Origin: a virus
Strand: one strand, 5' to 3'
DNA: 39,495 bases
IMG/VR virus record: IMGVR_UViG_3300009788_000188
Coordinates: 1-39,495 of that record
The number at the start of each line of letters is the position of its first letter. The first letter of the stretch is position 1. Under the pieces are notes generated by a model. It did not search any database and had not been told where the DNA came from. It saw only the letters and a program-made list of their open reading frames with translations. The position numbers were made by a program, and so were the translations under genes. Positions 7,359 to 14,305 of this stretch are shown here, piece after piece.

Positions 7359-7640
7359 CTACCGCAATCGAACTTCCAACAGTGCTTGCTCTTTTGTTTC
7401 AACTATTGGAATTTGCACAAAGGGGTGATCGCGCCGGTAGTCTCTCTGCTTCGGCGTCATGCGCCCGCCCCGCATTTTGACCTCAAGCACAATCCAATGA
7501 TTTGAGCGATGATTCCAGATAAGTAAATCGCCGGGGTTCCCGATCCGATGCACAATGAAGCCAGCCTGTTCGAGTGCCTTGACAATCTCTGGCTCGTTTT
7601 CGTCCCTCCGCGCATCCTGTCGCTGATTTTTTGCAGGCAT
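7359..7640 (-). CDS. VRR-NUC domain nuclease
   Basis: 93 residues; ATG at 7640 after AAGGAACCC. The core matches the small phage VRR-NUC (PD-(D/E)XK superfamily) proteins: an E in the first helix (ENEPEIVKALEQAGF), then G-N-P-G-D-L-L-I-W, then V-L-E-V-K-M-R-G-G, with D and E-x-K as the metal-binding residues, and an Arg-rich C-terminal helix. Family members act on branched or flapped DNA. It is the last gene of the recombination block and is followed by the terminator. Confidence 0.85.
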   Translation of the reverse strand: MPAKNQRQDARRDENEPEIVKALEQAGFIVHRIGNPGDLLIWNHRSNHWIVLEVKMRGGRMTPKQRDYRRDHPFVQIPIVETKEQALLEVRLR

Positions 7641-7649
7641 CAGGGTTCC

Positions 7650-7946
7650 TTAATTGACAACGGGACCACCGATCTTTTCGGTTCCCGGTGGAATAGGCAC
7701 AAGTACCTGCTCGAACTCGGTAGGGTGACAATCTGGTGATCGCATACTGTGATCCGAAACCAGCGCGGGAGTCATCACATTGCGAAACCACTCCACAACG
7801 TCCTCGCCACACCGCGCGTGAACATACACTTCCTGCTTTTTGATTCCGCAGTCAGCACAAGTATATTGGCAAGCGATCATCCCGCCAGCAGACAGCACCG
7901 ACTTTGTTCCGGTCATCGCAGGTTTCTTTCCAAGTATCTCGCTCAT
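7650..7946 (-). CDS. Hypothetical small protein with zinc-ribbon-like Cys
   Basis: 98 residues, ATG at 7946. C-x2-C at residues ~30-33 (TCADCG) is followed by further Cys at 'ARCGED' and 'PDCHP', a plausible zinc ribbon. It abuts its neighbours. Function not recognised. Confidence 0.6.
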   Translation of the reverse strand: MSEILGKKPAMTGTKSVLSAGGMIACQYTCADCGIKKQEVYVHARCGEDVVEWFRNVMTPALVSDHSMRSPDCHPTEFEQVLVPIPPGTEKIGGPVVN

Positions 7947-8159
7947 TTATGCTTTGGTCTGCTCTGCAAGCGCGCACAATAACTTGTGAGTGTCCTCGTC
8001 ATTGAAACTCGACGCCCAGCTCGCCTTGCGATCAAACGACTCTGGCCCATCGATAACCACACAAAGGTATTTGAATCCCGCCATGTTTGGTTCAGCGGTA
8101 GTGTGTTGCAGCACCATCAAATTATCACGATGTCTCTCTAGCGTGTGTAGAATTTTCAT
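7947..8159 (-). CDS. Hypothetical small protein
   Basis: 70 residues. Start at 8159 chosen because GGAGGTGGGAACC precedes it, the phage's strong ribosome cassette, although this lies inside the end of the Ref-like gene. An acidic, mixed alpha/beta sequence with FKYLCVVIDG in the middle; no motif recognised. Confidence 0.65.
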   Translation of the reverse strand: MKILHTLERHRDNLMVLQHTTAEPNMAGFKYLCVVIDGPESFDRKASWASSFNDEDTHKLLCALAEQTKA

Positions 8160-8514
8160 GGTTCCCACCTCCAATTGTTTGCGACTCAAAGGCCGCGACG
8201 TACTTATTCGTCAATGATAGCAATTCAGCATCCGATCCGAACTGTTTGGCAAAGGCTTTCTTATGCAGCTTACGCGATGGGCCGAAGGCTTTTCGCATTG
8301 CCCTGGTTGTTGTTCCGGTAAGGCACTCGCCCATATGATGCCACGGACATTCGGGCGTCACGTCACTGTGGCCGATACGGTAACCGCGTAACAAATGGTT
8401 AGCCTGTGCCGGCACGTAATAGCCGAATTTCATCCGACAACAAATGCACCCGACCTCGTGAGTTATGATATCGAATCGCCGCTGTTCAACTTTTGTTGGC
8501 AACTTTCCGCGCAC
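8125..8514 (-). CDS. Ref-like RecA-dependent/HNH-type nuclease
   Basis: About 129 residues (GTG at 8514; a TTG at 8502 is equally possible). Near the start E-V-G-C-I-C-C, then N-H-L-L-R-G-Y-R-I-G-H-x-x-V-T-P-E-C-P-W-H-H matches the nuclease core of the phage P1 Ref family: a zinc-binding Cys pair, His residues, C..HH. The C-terminal part (KAFAKQFGSDAELLSLTNKYV) is also typical. P1 Ref cleaves DNA at RecA-formed D-loops. It sits in the recombination block. Start uncertain because it overlaps the gene upstream. Confidence 0.75.
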   Translation of the reverse strand: MRGKLPTKVEQRRFDIITHEVGCICCRMKFGYYVPAQANHLLRGYRIGHSDVTPECPWHHMGECLTGTTTRAMRKAFGPSRKLHKKAFAKQFGSDAELLSLTNKYVAAFESQTIGGGNHENSTHARETS

Positions 8515-8695
8515 GTTTCTTCGGTTCCTTCGGAACTCGATCACTGAGAACATTCGCAATCGCAATTCGATACAGGCAGGTCTGTGTTTTGAGTTCCTCG
8601 ATCAATGGGCCTTCGTCCGGATGTTCGTCGAGGTACTTCCCAAACGCCGTCGCTCTCCGGTACTTTTCCTCAAGCAAAATCTGCGAGGCGCTCAC
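8486..8695 (-). CDS. Hypothetical small helical protein
   Basis: About 69 residues from a GTG at 8695 that overlaps the upstream stop as GTGA, preceded by AGGGCGAG; an ATG at 8731 is the alternative. A charged helical protein with a Lys/Arg-rich end (PKKRARKVANKS), consistent with nucleic-acid binding. No family recognised. Confidence 0.55.
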   Translation of the reverse strand: MSASQILLEEKYRRATAFGKYLDEHPDEGPLIEELKTQTCLYRIAIANVLSDRVPKEPKKRARKVANKS

Positions 8696-9024
8696 AGCAA
8701 CTCGCCCTGCAGGGGAGTATGTGTGTTCCATTTCGCAGCAACAGTCCATAGGTGTTCGGGCTTTCCATAGGGTCCGACAATCATAGTGCTCAATTTTACC
8801 AGATCACCGCGAATCGTGAGGCTCGTCATTGCTCTACGAACCGAGGTGAGCAGAATATCATTGTCGAAAACGTCACCGACAATTGCGCTAGGTGCAACGC
8901 TGTAACCCTGCCGACAGCCGATCATAAACCGCAAAATTCTCTGCTCTTGGCTCAATGCAGCCTGTTGCGCGTCAGACAATTCTCTCGCCTCAAGATTGAT
9001 CGTGTTGTAAAAGCTAGAATCCAC
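8692..9024 (-). CDS. Putative winged-helix DNA-binding protein
   Basis: 110 residues; GTG at 9024 after an ideal AGGAGG. Residues ~25-95 read as a winged helix: EQRILRFM helix, SAIVGDVF turn, a recognition-like helix LLTSVRRAMTSLTIRGDLVKL, then a beta wing (IVGPYGKPEHLW). A regulatory or replication-initiation role is possible; no exact family identified. Confidence 0.6.
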   Translation of the reverse strand: MDSSFYNTINLEARELSDAQQAALSQEQRILRFMIGCRQGYSVAPSAIVGDVFDNDILLTSVRRAMTSLTIRGDLVKLSTMIVGPYGKPEHLWTVAAKWNTHTPLQGELL

Positions 9025-9187
9025 CAGTGAACCTCCTAATAAAGTTAGCCTCGCGTTTACGTTTCTCCTTGCGCTGCCTGTTTATCATGATCTGTTCCGA
9101 GCGATCACACTCAGAAACAATGAACTGGCGCTTCGCGATGGCTGCGCGCTTTTTATTTTTCCTCGATTTGTATCTGCCGAACCTCAT
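9014..9187 (-). CDS. Very basic 57-residue protein
   Basis: Starts ATG at 9187, overlapping the upstream stop (ATGA), and reads MRFGRYKSRKNKKRAAIAKR at the start, ending RRFTGGF. About a third of the residues are Lys or Arg, with one Cys. It overlaps the downstream GTG by 11 bases and carries that gene's AGGAGG. It fills what would otherwise be a 160-bp gap. Probably nucleic-acid binding by composition; function unknown. Confidence 0.65.
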   Translation of the reverse strand: MRFGRYKSRKNKKRAAIAKRQFIVSECDRSEQIMINRQRKEKRKREANFIRRFTGGF

Positions 9188-9393
9188 AATCCCGGCACCG
9201 TGATTGTGTCTCCATCCCGCTTAATTGGCACTAGAGCATGATTGTGTCTGAGCCATTGCTTCAACGGCATACTGTAAAGTGCGCTTTTCGCAGCCTCCAA
9301 ATCCATAGGCTCTCGTGTGTCCAGATATTCTTGGTAGTGCACGACTGCACTCACCAATGCGCAAATTATTTGAGTGTCATTTGTGGTGGTCAT
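9184..9393 (-). CDS. Hypothetical small protein
   Basis: 69 residues; ATG at 9393 overlaps the upstream stop (ATGA). Two helices (CALVSAVVHYQEYL and AAKSALYSMPLKQWLRHN) are followed by a beta end. Not recognised. Confidence 0.6.
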   Translation of the reverse strand: MTTTNDTQIICALVSAVVHYQEYLDTREPMDLEAAKSALYSMPLKQWLRHNHALVPIKRDGDTITVPGL

Positions 9394-9650
9394 ACTATTT
9401 TTCCTCCGTGTACCGCGGTCTTGAAATCGTCCAGTTGCTTTTCGAGTTCCTTCGCCATTGCGTGAAACTTACGCGCAAGGTGCATGGCGTCGCAGAAGGT
9501 GAACTCGATTGGCTGGTTGATCCATGTAGTGCGCTTGTCTGTTTCGATTGTGTAGCAGATTTTGGCGCTGATGGCTCGATGGCCAACTAATTTTATGTCG
9601 GTAAAGCATACCTCCCGCTTTGGCATTTTCTTGCTTCTACTCTCAGCCAT
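9390..9650 (-). CDS. Hypothetical protein
   Basis: 86 residues from the ATG at 9650 (TAATG overlap; AGGAG shortly upstream). A basic start (MAESRSKKMPKREV), beta strands, then a helix with A-K-E-L-E-K-Q-L. No family recognised. Confidence 0.6.
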   Translation of the reverse strand: MAESRSKKMPKREVCFTDIKLVGHRAISAKICYTIETDKRTTWINQPIEFTFCDAMHLARKFHAMAKELEKQLDDFKTAVHGGKIV

Positions 9651-10063
9651 TACATATTCACTCCTATTCGTAGGTTTGCATTCAGCGTTTGCCATCCACT
9701 GAATTTTTTCTCAGCAGCACTCCGCAGCCCATACAGCAGCGTTTCGTGATACATCGCTTCCTCGAGGTCGCGCAACACGCGCAGATAAGCAATCGATTTT
9801 TTTGCGATCCGCGTTTTATCAGCAGCGGTGCCAGTACCGGCCTTGGTTTCCTCCATCGCTAAAACGATGCCGATGTACTTGTCCAGGAATCGGCGCCGCG
9901 AGCTCCAAGCAGCGTGCGACTCTGCGCTCTGCGCCAAGAAAAAAAGACACCGCTCCGCAGTCTCTCGATTGATTCGCTTGGCTTCCGGAACCTCACGGTC
10001 TTCGTAGTGAGTTTCGTATTGATAATTTCGATCCTCGACAGGACCGCCTTTGTCGTCCTTCAC
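9650..10063 (-). CDS. Hypothetical helical protein
   Basis: 137 residues from a GTG at 10063 overlapping the upstream stop (GTGA); an ATG at 10102 is the alternative. A charged N-terminal segment with many Tyr/Glu is followed by a mainly helical body (residues ~30-125). No motif recognised. Confidence 0.6.
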   Translation of the reverse strand: MKDDKGGPVEDRNYQYETHYEDREVPEAKRINRETAERCLFFLAQSAESHAAWSSRRRFLDKYIGIVLAMEETKAGTGTAADKTRIAKKSIAYLRVLRDLEEAMYHETLLYGLRSAAEKKFSGWQTLNANLRIGVNM

Positions 10064-10392
10064 TTGAACGGCATCAGACGTATGTCCGATTCCTTTTTGC
10101 AATCATGGCAAAACCAAACGCCATCGCTTTCATTCGGCCCGGGGCCAGCACGATAGACAGAATTGAAATGCGAACAATGCCCTGTCTTGGTCAGAGCATC
10201 TTGTGCAGCGTGCGAGGCGATTCCCGCCTGACAATTCGCAATTGATATCAATGTGTCCCTAAATCTCCGCAGACAATTCGCGGTTAGTTGAAGTCGAATC
10301 GATTCGACGGCATGTTCGGGTGCATCCGAAGTCCCATACACCACGGATTGTTCCTCGAGAACCTCGATCAGTTGTACAACATCAATTTCCAT
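10060..10392 (-). CDS. Hypothetical protein with C-terminal zinc-ribbon-like segment
   Basis: 110 residues; ATG at 10392 with the GAGGTGGGA cassette. The N-terminal ~65 residues are helical. The C-terminal part has H-C-S-H-F ... V-W-F-C-H-D-C-K-K, a possible C-H-C-C zinc site. Its leader contains the 10-bp inverted repeat at 10418-10458. Function unknown. Confidence 0.65.
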   Translation of the reverse strand: MEIDVVQLIEVLEEQSVVYGTSDAPEHAVESIRLQLTANCLRRFRDTLISIANCQAGIASHAAQDALTKTGHCSHFNSVYRAGPGPNESDGVWFCHDCKKESDIRLMPFK

Positions 10393-10417
10393 AGTCCCAC
10401 CTCGTTTGCTCAGATTC

Positions 10418-10458
10418 GGGAGCGAGGCCCCAAAATGCATCGCTCAGACCTCGCTCCC
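10418..10458 (-). promoter_or_regulatory. Perfect 10-bp inverted repeat in a gene leader
   Basis: GGGAGCGAGG (10418-10427) and CCTCGCTCCC (10449-10458) are exact complements separated by 21 bases. It lies in the 110-bp gap upstream of the ATG at 10392 and ends about 14 bases before the ribosome site. It could be an operator or a leader-RNA stem. There is no U tract, so it is not a classical terminator. Confidence 0.7.
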
Positions 10459-10503
10459 GCTGTGATCGAGTCACCGTCAATACGATTCGATCACGTTGGT
10501 TTG

Positions 10504-11082
10504 CTAGATTAGCTTCGGTTGATCCGCATCCGGCTTGATGTCCTGCAACCCCTGCATGAACACCCCGGGATCAGACAGAACCAGCACGACATCACGAGTA
10601 GCATAGTCCGCCAAGTCGTGTTTCATATCCGAATTGGGCGCAACAGTCACCACAGCGCGAACGCCATCCTTGAACGTCACAGAGAACAGATTGCAGATCA
10701 CCGCCTTATGCCCAACCGCTGACATCACCTGAACTGCTTGCTGCATCGCGTTGTAAACCCGATCCGACAATCGAGCAATCACCACGGACTGTTGTGCCTC
10801 CGATGTGTGATGCCACGGTTTGTCGAGCGCCCGAATTTCATCGAGCAAGGTTTCCGTGACTTGAGCAGCCAATCCCGAAGCAGCGTAATTCCGCGAACGT
10901 TCCAGTGCCTTTTTCGCGACCGTCACCCGCTTCCGTGCAGACTCATTGCGATCCGTCGCGGCATTCGCGGCATTGTCGGCCTTCGTTTGCTTTTTGCTTT
11001 TCTTAGTTGTCCTGGCGTCCTTCCCGGGGGCCGCAGCCTTTTTCAATTTCGATTTCTTGCTCGATTTTTTCTTTGTTGCCAT
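10504..11082 (-). CDS. Hypothetical protein with a lysine-rich N-terminal tail
   Basis: 192 residues; ATG at 11082 with GGAGGTGGGAAAC. Residues 1-60 are a Lys/Ala/Ser-rich disordered tail with KK-SS-KK-SK repeats, like H1 or HU-type extensions. Residues ~60-190 are a folded alpha/beta domain. One copy of the dispersed 11-bp motif lies in the tail (read D-A-R-T). The tail suggests DNA or RNA binding; the folded part is not recognised. Confidence 0.7.
   Translation of the reverse strand: MATKKKSSKKSKLKKAAAPGKDARTTKKSKKQTKADNAANAATDRNESARKRVTVAKKALERSRNYAASGLAAQVTETLLDEIRALDKPWHHTSEAQQSVVIARLSDRVYNAMQQAVQVMSAVGHKAVICNLFSVTFKDGVRAVVTVAPNSDMKHDLADYATRDVVLVLSDPGVFMQGLQDIKPDADQPKLI
11008..11018 (+). 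repeat. Dispersed motif TGTCCNGGCGT, copy 4 (N=T)
   Basis: Exact match, read on the minus strand as D-A-R-T (phase AC|GCC|AGG|ACA). Confidence 0.85.
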
Positions 11083-11097
11083 GTTTCCCACCTCCAA

Positions 11098-11388
11098 TTA
11101 GTGGTTGATTGTATCCTCGCCCGACACAAACGCCTGAGCGAATCTCTCAAATTCGGCATACAATACTTGCCATGCCTTCTCGCACTCGTCCTCGTTTTTG
11201 TCCAACAAATCCGCGAGTTCCTCGACCGAATCCAAACACGATCTAAACCCGCAAAAAAAAGCGTGCCTCTGGTTGTTCCTCTGGTCTGCACCGATCCGCG
11301 TGACAAGGTGATTCACGCAATATTTTGCGAACTCCTGCTCAATTGATGGGGTCATGCGACGCCTCGCAAAATCGTAAATGGTTTTCAA
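11098..11388 (-). CDS. Hypothetical small protein
   Basis: 96 residues from the ATG at 11388, or 85 from the ATG at 11355, which has a GAGG six bases upstream and may be the true start. A helical, acidic protein (ELADLLDKNEDECEKAW). It follows the 356-bp structured gap. Not recognised. Confidence 0.6.
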   Translation of the reverse strand: MKTIYDFARRRMTPSIEQEFAKYCVNHLVTRIGADQRNNQRHAFFCGFRSCLDSVEELADLLDKNEDECEKAWQVLYAEFERFAQAFVSGEDTINH

Positions 11389-11744
11389 GTTTTCGGGGGG
11401 CGGGAGGCAAAACGAGGCCCACAGGATTTAGCCTGTTTGCCTCGCTTCTCGGTACGGCGGTATGACGTTCTGCGAGCCGGGTTCCTGACAGCATCTTGCC
11501 GATTCTCATTTTTCGTGCCGGTCCCCGAATCGCCCTCGGCACAAACTGATCCCCGGTCGGCGTGACTGTGGCCATCCCTGTGACTGATGCACCGACTCGA
11601 TTCGGCTTGTAATGCGGGAACGCGGGAGGCAGAATTGGTGTCTGAACTGCTGATCCCTCGCCGGATCGCACTCTAAGTCCGAAAGGGGCCTGTTCTCCGA
11701 CAGGCCCCGGACGGCAACATTGATACCACCTCCACACCTCAACG
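11389..11744 (-). other. Structured intergenic region with two strong hairpins
   Basis: The largest gene-free stretch, about 356 bp. Hairpin 1 (11404-11443): GAGGCAAA pairs with TTTGCCTC and CAGG with CCTG, with a 10-base bulge. Hairpin 2 (11685-11708): GGGGCCTGT pairs with ACAGGCCCC around a six-base loop, followed on the minus strand by only three T. A reading frame does cross the region on the minus strand (to 11830), but it has an Arg/Pro-rich translation, no ribosome site, and runs through both hairpins, so I do not accept it. A promoter, attenuator, small RNA or origin is possible. Confidence 0.5.
11685..11708 (-). terminator. Possible weak terminator hairpin
   Basis: A perfect 9-bp GC-rich stem (11685-11693 with 11700-11708), six-base loop, followed on the minus strand by TTTCGG. 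The short U tract makes efficient termination doubtful; it may be an attenuator or a 3' end stabiliser for the gene ending at 11745. Confidence 0.45.
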
Positions 11745-12095
11745 TCAAAGGCCAGCCACGTGCGAGTGGCGGGCTTCCGGTAAGACGCCCTCAGCGTCCG
11801 TAGGAGCGATTTCCGCTGCACCCGACGCAACTACGTCCCCGCGATCCTTTTGATCGCCTGTGGGCTGCAAGGTAGGCCACGGCTGCGATAAACGGCGTTT
11901 CCCTAGCCTAGTGCAGACAATTCGACCTCTGGACCGGGTATCGACCATGCCGCGCTTTGCGAGACTGCGGATCGAACTCAGGTTTATGTCCGTATACCAA
12001 AGCAGGACGCCGCGACGACCATGCTTCCGAATCGTCTCCAAAACCTCTAGCTGTCGCCGCGTCATCCACGCGGCTTTCGTTTTTCCTCCAAACAT
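11745..12095 (-). CDS. Putative winged-helix transcription factor
   Basis: 116 residues from the ATG at 12095 (AGAGGTAAC upstream). Residues ~10-65 (MTRRQLEVLETIRKHGRRG ... SSIRSLAKRGMVDTRSRGRIVCTRLG) have the MarR-like order: helix, turn, recognition helix, short wing, then TRLGKR. The C-terminal ~45 residues look unstructured. It follows the exonuclease gene by ten bases and precedes the hairpin-rich gap, so a regulatory role on this block is plausible. Confidence 0.65.
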   Translation of the reverse strand: MFGGKTKAAWMTRRQLEVLETIRKHGRRGVLLWYTDINLSSIRSLAKRGMVDTRSRGRIVCTRLGKRRLSQPWPTLQPTGDQKDRGDVVASGAAEIAPTDAEGVLPEARHSHVAGL

Positions 12096-12105
12096 ATTGT
12101 TACCT

Positions 12106-12795
12106 CTAATCAAAAAAACTCGGCACTCCGGATTGAATCTGCGGAACAGTCGGGCGAGTGCCAGCCCGAAAATGCGTTAAAAACCGATTGAGTTCGGCAT
12201 ATAGAAAATTCGAATAGATGATATCGAGTTCCACTTCGATAATGACAATGCGGGCAGAAACGTCCGGATAGTCAGGGCAATACGACACGTAATCGCAGAG
12301 CGTCATTCCCGCGCACATCATGTGCGTGTAAACCTGATCCTTGTCTTCCGGAAGCAAGCCGCGCTGCATCGCGTACTCGTGTTTCGATTGATCGGTTCGG
12401 GTCTTGCCTTCACCAGTTCGACCATTGCACTGGCCGACCTCAAGCCAATCAGGACTGCTACCAAATTCCTTGATCGACGGATGCCGAATAAATCCGGGTC
12501 GGTCGATCTTTGGTGCAGTACCCCATGCCTGTTGCACCATTATTTCATAGCGGGCGATCAGCCAATCCTCGCGCTCCCTTCCGAGTTTGATCGCCGCCGG
12601 CGTCGCGAATCCGAATCCCTCCATGTATTTTTCCAGCGCCTGATCTGGGTGATTGATTTCCCATTCCATCGTGTCCAAGAGTTTCGTCTGCGCCGCTAGA
12701 GTGCCATGTGCGACGGTTTTAAGCCGTGTCGATGTGACGACTCCAAGCCGCAACTCGAACCACTCACGGCTGCGCTGCTCAATGTAATATCGCAT
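12106..12795 (-). CDS. YqaJ-type (lambda Exo-like) recombination exonuclease
   Basis: 229 residues; ATG at 12795 after CGAGGTGGGAAT. The start MRYYIEQRSREWFELRLGVVT-S matches the YqaJ/lambda-exonuclease pattern (Q-x-S-x-E-W-x-x-x-R-x-G-x-x-T-A-S). Next come A-I-K-L-G-R-E-R-E, F-G-S-S-P-D-W-L and G-E-G-K-T: the acidic residues E..D..E-x-K of the PD-(D/E)XK metal site. It resects double-strand ends 5' to 3' to make 3' tails for the annealase. The RecT gene lies just upstream, the usual pairing. Confidence 0.85.
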   Translation of the reverse strand: MRYYIEQRSREWFELRLGVVTSTRLKTVAHGTLAAQTKLLDTMEWEINHPDQALEKYMEGFGFATPAAIKLGREREDWLIARYEIMVQQAWGTAPKIDRPGFIRHPSIKEFGSSPDWLEVGQCNGRTGEGKTRTDQSKHEYAMQRGLLPEDKDQVYTHMMCAGMTLCDYVSYCPDYPDVSARIVIIEVELDIIYSNFLYAELNRFLTHFRAGTRPTVPQIQSGVPSFFD

Positions 12796-12815
12796 ATTCC
12801 CACCTCGTCTTGCTG

Positions 12816-13022
12816 TCAGTAAATCCAAACAAAAATGCAGTCCGTCAGATTGCAGACTGATACAAGTTCGCCGCCCTCGGCTTTCGCTGCTTCGATTTCC
12901 TCGGCGGTCATGCTTTCGTATCGATCCTGCCAATATTCCTCTGTCATCGATGCGCAGCCGAAAAGGGTAATCAAGCAAACGCAGATAAGTGCGGTGATAA
13001 TAATTCTCGCAGCATATTTCAT
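12816..13022 (-). CDS. Small lipoprotein
   Basis: 68 residues; ATG at 13022 coupled to the upstream stop (TGATG). A Lys-Arg start, a hydrophobic stretch IIITALICVCLITL, then the lipobox L-F-G-C at residues ~20-23, followed by a ~45-residue acidic domain with two more Cys. The mature form would be a membrane-anchored periplasmic protein. It lies between the recT-like and exonuclease genes, an unexpected place for an envelope protein. Superinfection exclusion is a possibility but is not shown. Confidence 0.75.
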   Translation of the reverse strand: MKYAARIIITALICVCLITLFGCASMTEEYWQDRYESMTAEEIEAAKAEGGELVSVCNLTDCIFVWIY

Positions 13023-13189
13023 CAGTACGGTCCTCCACCCGGTGGATACTTCTGACAGGCATTCGTCAATCGTTCCTGTTCGAGTCGTAATTTCTTGACT
13101 TCAACGCGAAGCGACTCGATTCCTTCGCTCTGTTTTTCGACAGCAAGTAGTAAATCGTGAACGGCGTGTCGCAGGATCATGTCGCTCAT
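13022..13189 (-). CDS. Small coiled-coil protein
   Basis: 55 residues from the ATG at 13189, overlapping the RecT stop (ATGA). Residues ~10-42 form one charged coiled coil (LLLAVEKQSEGIESLRVEVK), ending PPGGGPY. Not recognised; possibly an accessory to the annealase/exonuclease pair by position. Confidence 0.6.
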   Translation of the reverse strand: MSDMILRHAVHDLLLAVEKQSEGIESLRVEVKKLRLEQERLTNACQKYPPGGGPY

Positions 13190-14061
13190 ACCGGCGCAAC
13201 CATCCGTACAGCTTCGTCGAAGCACTTCTCAGGAATCAACGACAGTGACACTACTCCGAATGCACGACACACGGTATCAGTGGAAATGTTGTGTTCCGAG
13301 CAAAGGTCGGTGAGTTGATTGGTCTGGCTTCGGCTGATGATTCGAACGGCCTCGCCCTCGAAAGTCACAGGTTCGATTGTGTCCATGACCTCGATTGCTC
13401 GCTGCATCTTGCCCTCTGCATCGTGAGGCCAATGTTTCCATCCTCGACGGATCACAGCCTTTTTTCGCATTTCGTCTTTGAACGGGCCGCGCCAAACGGC
13501 ACCGCCGCGTTTTCCACTGCGTTGCTTTTTCTGTGCGTGTTCCTCAACTGCATCGAGTTGTTCGCGATCCATTACCTCGACGTGCTGTTTGCCATTTCTG
13601 AACTGCGCGATGCAATAGGCGTGAGTGACTTCGCCGCGATCCTTTCGTGCTTCCTCGTGCATGATGTACCGACCATCCGGACCTGTGCCGACTCGGAACA
13701 CTGGATCATTCTCGCAAGCGAGCGCCGCCTGTATCGCGATCACCACGCCGGTTCCAAAAGCCATCTGCTCCATGCCGCGATAGCCGATGCAGAGCGTCGC
13801 TTTGTCTCCGTAGGGTATTAGGTACAGAAGCGACTGCGACGGTGCTAGAGTCAATCCTGTGTACGCCACATCGAGCAGCGCATTGTGTATCGACTCCGGA
13901 CTGCACTTGCGCAAATACTCGCTGCCTTGAATGATCTGCAACGCAAAATTCCGCTGCGCGGAAAATTTGAGAGTCTTGTCGGGTCGCCCTGCGTTGAATC
14001 GTGCGATTAGTGATCGGTCGGTGAGAATTTCTTTGTATTCCTTTAATGCGTGTGTCGTCAT
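13186..14061 (-). CDS. RecT-family single-strand annealing protein
   Basis: 291 residues from the ATG at 14061 (AGGAACGG upstream). Features of the RecT family: an N-terminal helical part, S-I-H-N-A-L-L-D-V-A-Y-T-G-L-T-L-A-P, then Y-L-I-P-Y-G-D-K-A-T-L-C-I-G-Y-R-G-M, and the later region FKDEMRKKAVIRRGWKHWP. RecT proteins bind ssDNA, anneal complementary strands and, with the partner exonuclease, drive phage recombination. ATGA coupling downstream leads to a coiled-coil gene, a lipoprotein and then the exonuclease. Confidence 0.9.
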   Translation of the reverse strand: MTTHALKEYKEILTDRSLIARFNAGRPDKTLKFSAQRNFALQIIQGSEYLRKCSPESIHNALLDVAYTGLTLAPSQSLLYLIPYGDKATLCIGYRGMEQMAFGTGVVIAIQAALACENDPVFRVGTGPDGRYIMHEEARKDRGEVTHAYCIAQFRNGKQHVEVMDREQLDAVEEHAQKKQRSGKRGGAVWRGPFKDEMRKKAVIRRGWKHWPHDAEGKMQRAIEVMDTIEPVTFEGEAVRIISRSQTNQLTDLCSEHNISTDTVCRAFGVVSLSLIPEKCFDEAVRMVAPV

Positions 14062-14083
14062 ATTTCCGTTCCTGTTGTTGTGT

Positions 14084-14305
14084 TCAGTCGTCGTCCAGCT
14101 CGCACAAGAACTCGATAGCAATCGCCTTTTCAGGAGTGAATTTCTCGCCCTCGTCCTCTGCCATTTGAGCGCAAAGTTCTCGCTCTGCTTTCTCTGCTTT
14201 ACTGACCGCTTCCGTCAGCGTGCGCGCACAGACATTTTTCGTGCTGCCGTGTCTGGCTGGATACTTCATGTCTCCCATTTTTACTTGCCATACTTTCGTT
14301 TTCAT
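14084..14305 (-). CDS. Hypothetical small protein
   Basis: 73 residues; the ATG overlaps the csrA stop (ATATGA). A beta start (KVWQVKMGD), then a helix with acidic residues and ELDDD at the end. Tight coupling to the CsrA homologue suggests co-regulation. Not recognised. Confidence 0.65.
   Translation of the reverse strand: MKTKVWQVKMGDMKYPARHGSTKNVCARTLTEAVSKAEKAERELCAQMAEDEGEKFTPEKAIAIEFLCELDDD

Noticed and set aside
10738-11346. 202-codon + strand frame
   Set aside because: Antisense to two better-supported minus-strand genes with strong starts; Cys/Arg/Leu-rich shadow composition.
11339-11830. 163-codon minus-strand frame across the structured gap
   Set aside because: No ribosome site, Arg/Pro-rich sequence, overlaps two genes in other frames and passes through both hairpins; kept only as a remark.
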